This document shows, in pieces, positions 6,263 to 8,122 of a DNA stretch of 8,122 nt. The position numbers and the translations under genes were made by a program. Source of the stretch: Arcobacter sp. (GTDB taxonomy: Bacteria > Campylobacterota > Campylobacteria > Campylobacterales > Arcobacteraceae); the NCBI GenBank assembly GCA_016744485.1, contig JADGEG010000086.1, positions 1-8,122 on the forward strand. The letters run 5' to 3'. Position 1 is the stretch's first letter; each line of letters begins with the position of its first letter. Under the pieces are notes generated by a model. It ran no database searches. It had not been told where the DNA came from and saw only the letters and a list, made by a program, of their open reading frames with translations.

Positions 6263-7645
6263 ATGACATTAGATAAAAAAATAATATTAAGATTAAAAGT
6301 ATTATATGTAGAAGATGATGAAAGTATTAGAAATGAATTAACACTTGTATTATTAAAATTTTTTGGAAAGGTTTATGCAGCAAAAGATGGAGAAGACGGA
6401 CTTTTAGTTTATAAAAAACATAAAAATAATATAGATTTAATTATATCTGATATCAACATGCCTAAATTAACTGGTATTGAAATGTTAAAAGAAATTAGAA
6501 AAATAGATAAAAACTTACCAATACTTTTTACAACTGCCTATTCAGATACACAGTTTTATAGTGAAGCTATTAAATTAAAAGTTTATGAATATTTAATTAA
6601 ACCAATTGATATCAGAAATCTAATAGAAGTAACAAGTACACTAGCACAAACTTTATATAATGATTTTTTATTAAAGCAAAAAAGAAATGAGCTACAAAAA
6701 TATACTGATATTATATTAAATAATAATATAGTCATAAAAACTGATAATCATATGAAAATAACATATGTTAATGAACTTTTTTGTACAACTACACATTATA
6801 ATAATGATGAATTATTAAATAAAACATTTGATTCTTTATTTCATTATGATGTTGATCCTAAAATATTTCAAAAAATACATTCTAGTGTTTTAGCTAATAA
6901 AACTTGGAATGGTATAATTAAAAATAAAACAAATTTTAATACAAACTATGTTGCTGAATGTACAATAATATCATTATTAAATGATGCTGGAGATATTATA
7001 GGATCTATTTGTGTTCAAAAAGATATTACCAAAAAAATGAATCAACAAAGAGATGTGAAAATTTCTTTAATGAAAGATAAAGGCAATATTTTAATAAAAA
7101 GTAAAAAAGGTGAAATTGTAACAAGACAAAAAATAAATAAATTAGAAAATGAAATCAAAGAATTACAAAAATCATTTAAATTAGAAGTGTCCAAAAATAA
7201 TGCAGATATTTATAATTATGAAAAAACTATTTTAGAAAACCAACAATTAAAAAGAGATATAATAAAATATAAAAAAGATTATCTTTCCTTAACCAAAGAT
7301 AAGAGTTCTTTTATGAAACTTTCAAAAGAAAATTCTGACTATAGAATGAAGAATAAAAAATTACTACTTAGTTTAAATAAAATTGATGAGCAACATTTAA
7401 AAGAATCTAAACAAACTAGTGTTAATTATGAAATTAAAATTGATGATTTAGAAAAAGAATTAACTAAAATAAAAAGTAGTTTTGATAACCTTGATAATGC
7501 AGAGGCACTAATGGACAAACTCAAATATTGGAAAGAAAAAGCACAAGATGAAGCAAAAAAAATTCAAAATCTAGAAAAACAAGTTTTAAAACATGCAGAT
7601 GCTAATGTCTTAGGTAAGTTATTTGGACAAATAACAAAATATTAA
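6263..7645 (+). CDS. REC-PAS-coiled-coil response regulator, no known output domain
   Basis: The 460-residue protein has three parts. Residues 11-125 are a complete receiver domain: acidic pocket E17-D18-D19, phospho-acceptor D63 in ISDINMP, switch threonine T91 in FTTAYSD, and K113 in YLIKPID. Residues 145-256 form a PAS fold, with TDNHMKITYVNELF at the start, TWNGIIKN (214-221) in the middle and GSICVQKDITK at the end. The TWNGIIKN stretch recalls the WSGIVKN of the FAD-binding Aer PAS domain. Residues 260-445 are almost entirely charged helix with heptad patterning, a long coiled coil. The final segment ANVLGKLFGQITKY is unassigned. There is no DNA-binding, GGDEF, EAL, HD-GYP, histidine-kinase or methyl-accepting domain and no membrane segment. 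Adjacent cheW suggests CheA or another kinase phosphorylates it, and dimerising coiled coil suggests a scaffold or protein-interaction output; both are inferences. The ribosome binding site is weak. Confidence 0.88.
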   Translation: MTLDKKIILRLKVLYVEDDESIRNELTLVLLKFFGKVYAAKDGEDGLLVYKKHKNNIDLIISDINMPKLTGIEMLKEIRKIDKNLPILFTTAYSDTQFYSEAIKLKVYEYLIKPIDIRNLIEVTSTLAQTLYNDFLLKQKRNELQKYTDIILNNNIVIKTDNHMKITYVNELFCTTTHYNNDELLNKTFDSLFHYDVDPKIFQKIHSSVLANKTWNGIIKNKTNFNTNYVAECTIISLLNDAGDIIGSICVQKDITKKMNQQRDVKISLMKDKGNILIKSKKGEIVTRQKINKLENEIKELQKSFKLEVSKNNADIYNYEKTILENQQLKRDIIKYKKDYLSLTKDKSSFMKLSKENSDYRMKNKKLLLSLNKIDEQHLKESKQTSVNYEIKIDDLEKELTKIKSSFDNLDNAEALMDKLKYWKEKAQDEAKKIQNLEKQVLKHADANVLGKLFGQITKY

Positions 7646-7669
7646 AATATAGATGAATTCAAAAAACAA

Positions 7670-8122
7670 ATGAAAATTTCAATAAATTTTTTATTTATTC
7701 TTATAAGTATTTTCTTTGCAAATATACTGTTTGGGAAAGAACAAATTATTGCAAATATAAAAGATGCTTCAGGAATAACATTTAGTAAAAAATCTCATAC
7801 TTTATTTGTAGTAAGTGATGAGGGTGTATTGTATGAATTATCTAAAAAAGGAAAAATTCTAAGATATATTAATTTAGGCTCATATGATTTTGAAGGTATT
7901 ACAATTGATGAAAAAAATAATTTATTAATTTTACTTATTGAAGGAGTTGATAATATTTTAATTGTAGAGAAAAAAACTTTTAAAATAAAAAAACAAATAT
8001 CAATTAACAGAAAATATAGAAAAAAAACTATATTAAAAAAAAATAAAAAGAGAGGTTTAGAAGGAATAGTTTTAATAAAAAATAAACTATACATTTCAAA
8101 TCAATCATATAAAAAATACCCC
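7670..8122 (+). CDS. Exported SdiA-regulated (YjiK-like) domain protein, 3'-truncated by window end
   Basis: The open frame runs from ATG 7670 to the last base, giving 151 residues with no stop in view. Residues 1-22 are a signal peptide or N-terminal anchor: a basic start followed by a hydrophobic stretch (INFLFILISIFFANILFG). The mature part resembles the SdiA-regulated/YjiK family of beta-propeller proteins. KDASGITFSKKSHTLFVVSD (31-50) is the opening blade, DFEGITID (73-80) the next and RGLEGIVLIKNKLYIS (128-143) a later one; the repeated EGI/SGI signature is typical. These proteins are exported and of unknown biochemical role; the E. coli name comes from regulation, which need not hold here. 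A very lysine-rich loop (about 102-127) separates two blades. The gene starts 24 bp after the response regulator with no clear ribosome binding site, and may belong to the same transcript. Confidence 0.78.
   Translation, partial: MKISINFLFILISIFFANILFGKEQIIANIKDASGITFSKKSHTLFVVSDEGVLYELSKKGKILRYINLGSYDFEGITIDEKNNLLILLIEGVDNILIVEKKTFKIKKQISINRKYRKKTILKKNKKRGLEGIVLIKNKLYISNQSYKKYP

Noticed and set aside
7795..8094. Minus-strand open frame rich in phenylalanine near the window end
   Set aside because: It is the reverse of lysine-rich codons in the SdiA-regulated gene, which has a signal peptide and family motifs.

Overview
The window is very AT-rich, every gene is on the + strand, and there is almost no intergenic space. 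Protein-level resemblances point to Campylobacterota, most likely the Arcobacter group (Arcobacteraceae). The clearest clues are a CoaE closely resembling the Campylobacter type, a MagIII-type 3-methyladenine DNA glycosylase as known from Helicobacter, and a UbiE/MenG methyltransferase. This assignment comes from recalled family sequences and not from a database search.

Layout. Positions 1-5679 read as one tightly packed, probably co-transcribed run: the 3' part of coaE, dapF (ATGA overlap), a YmdB/TIGR00282 metallophosphoesterase (TTG start), a MagIII-like glycosylase overlapping its end, a ParA/MinD-type ATPase, an 82-residue coiled-coil protein with a C-terminal membrane anchor (ATGA overlap with the ATPase gene), ubiE/menG and xseA. 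I see no terminator in this run. A 72-bp gap then holds a plausible -10 box and a good Shine-Dalgarno sequence. These introduce a second group: a single-domain CheW, a REC-PAS-coiled-coil response regulator without a recognisable output domain, and the 5' part of an exported SdiA-regulated/YjiK-like protein cut by the window end.

How the genes work together. The first group is mostly housekeeping: coenzyme A synthesis, lysine/peptidoglycan precursor synthesis, alkylation repair, menaquinone methylation and exonuclease VII. Within it sits the ATPase/anchor pair, which looks like a two-component positioning or membrane-tethering module of unknown cargo. The second group is chemosensory: CheW couples receptors to CheA, and the REC-PAS-coiled-coil protein next to it could take phosphate from CheA or act as a redox- or ligand-tuned scaffold.

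The least explained and most interesting elements are the ParA-like ATPase with its translationally coupled tail-anchored partner, and the REC-PAS-coiled-coil protein beside cheW. Smaller oddities are an arginine in the normally RGGGS-type motif of XseA and an uncertain start of the glycosylase gene. No RNA genes, insertion sequences, CRISPR arrays or prophage features were seen, and no gene-free stretch exceeds 300 bases.
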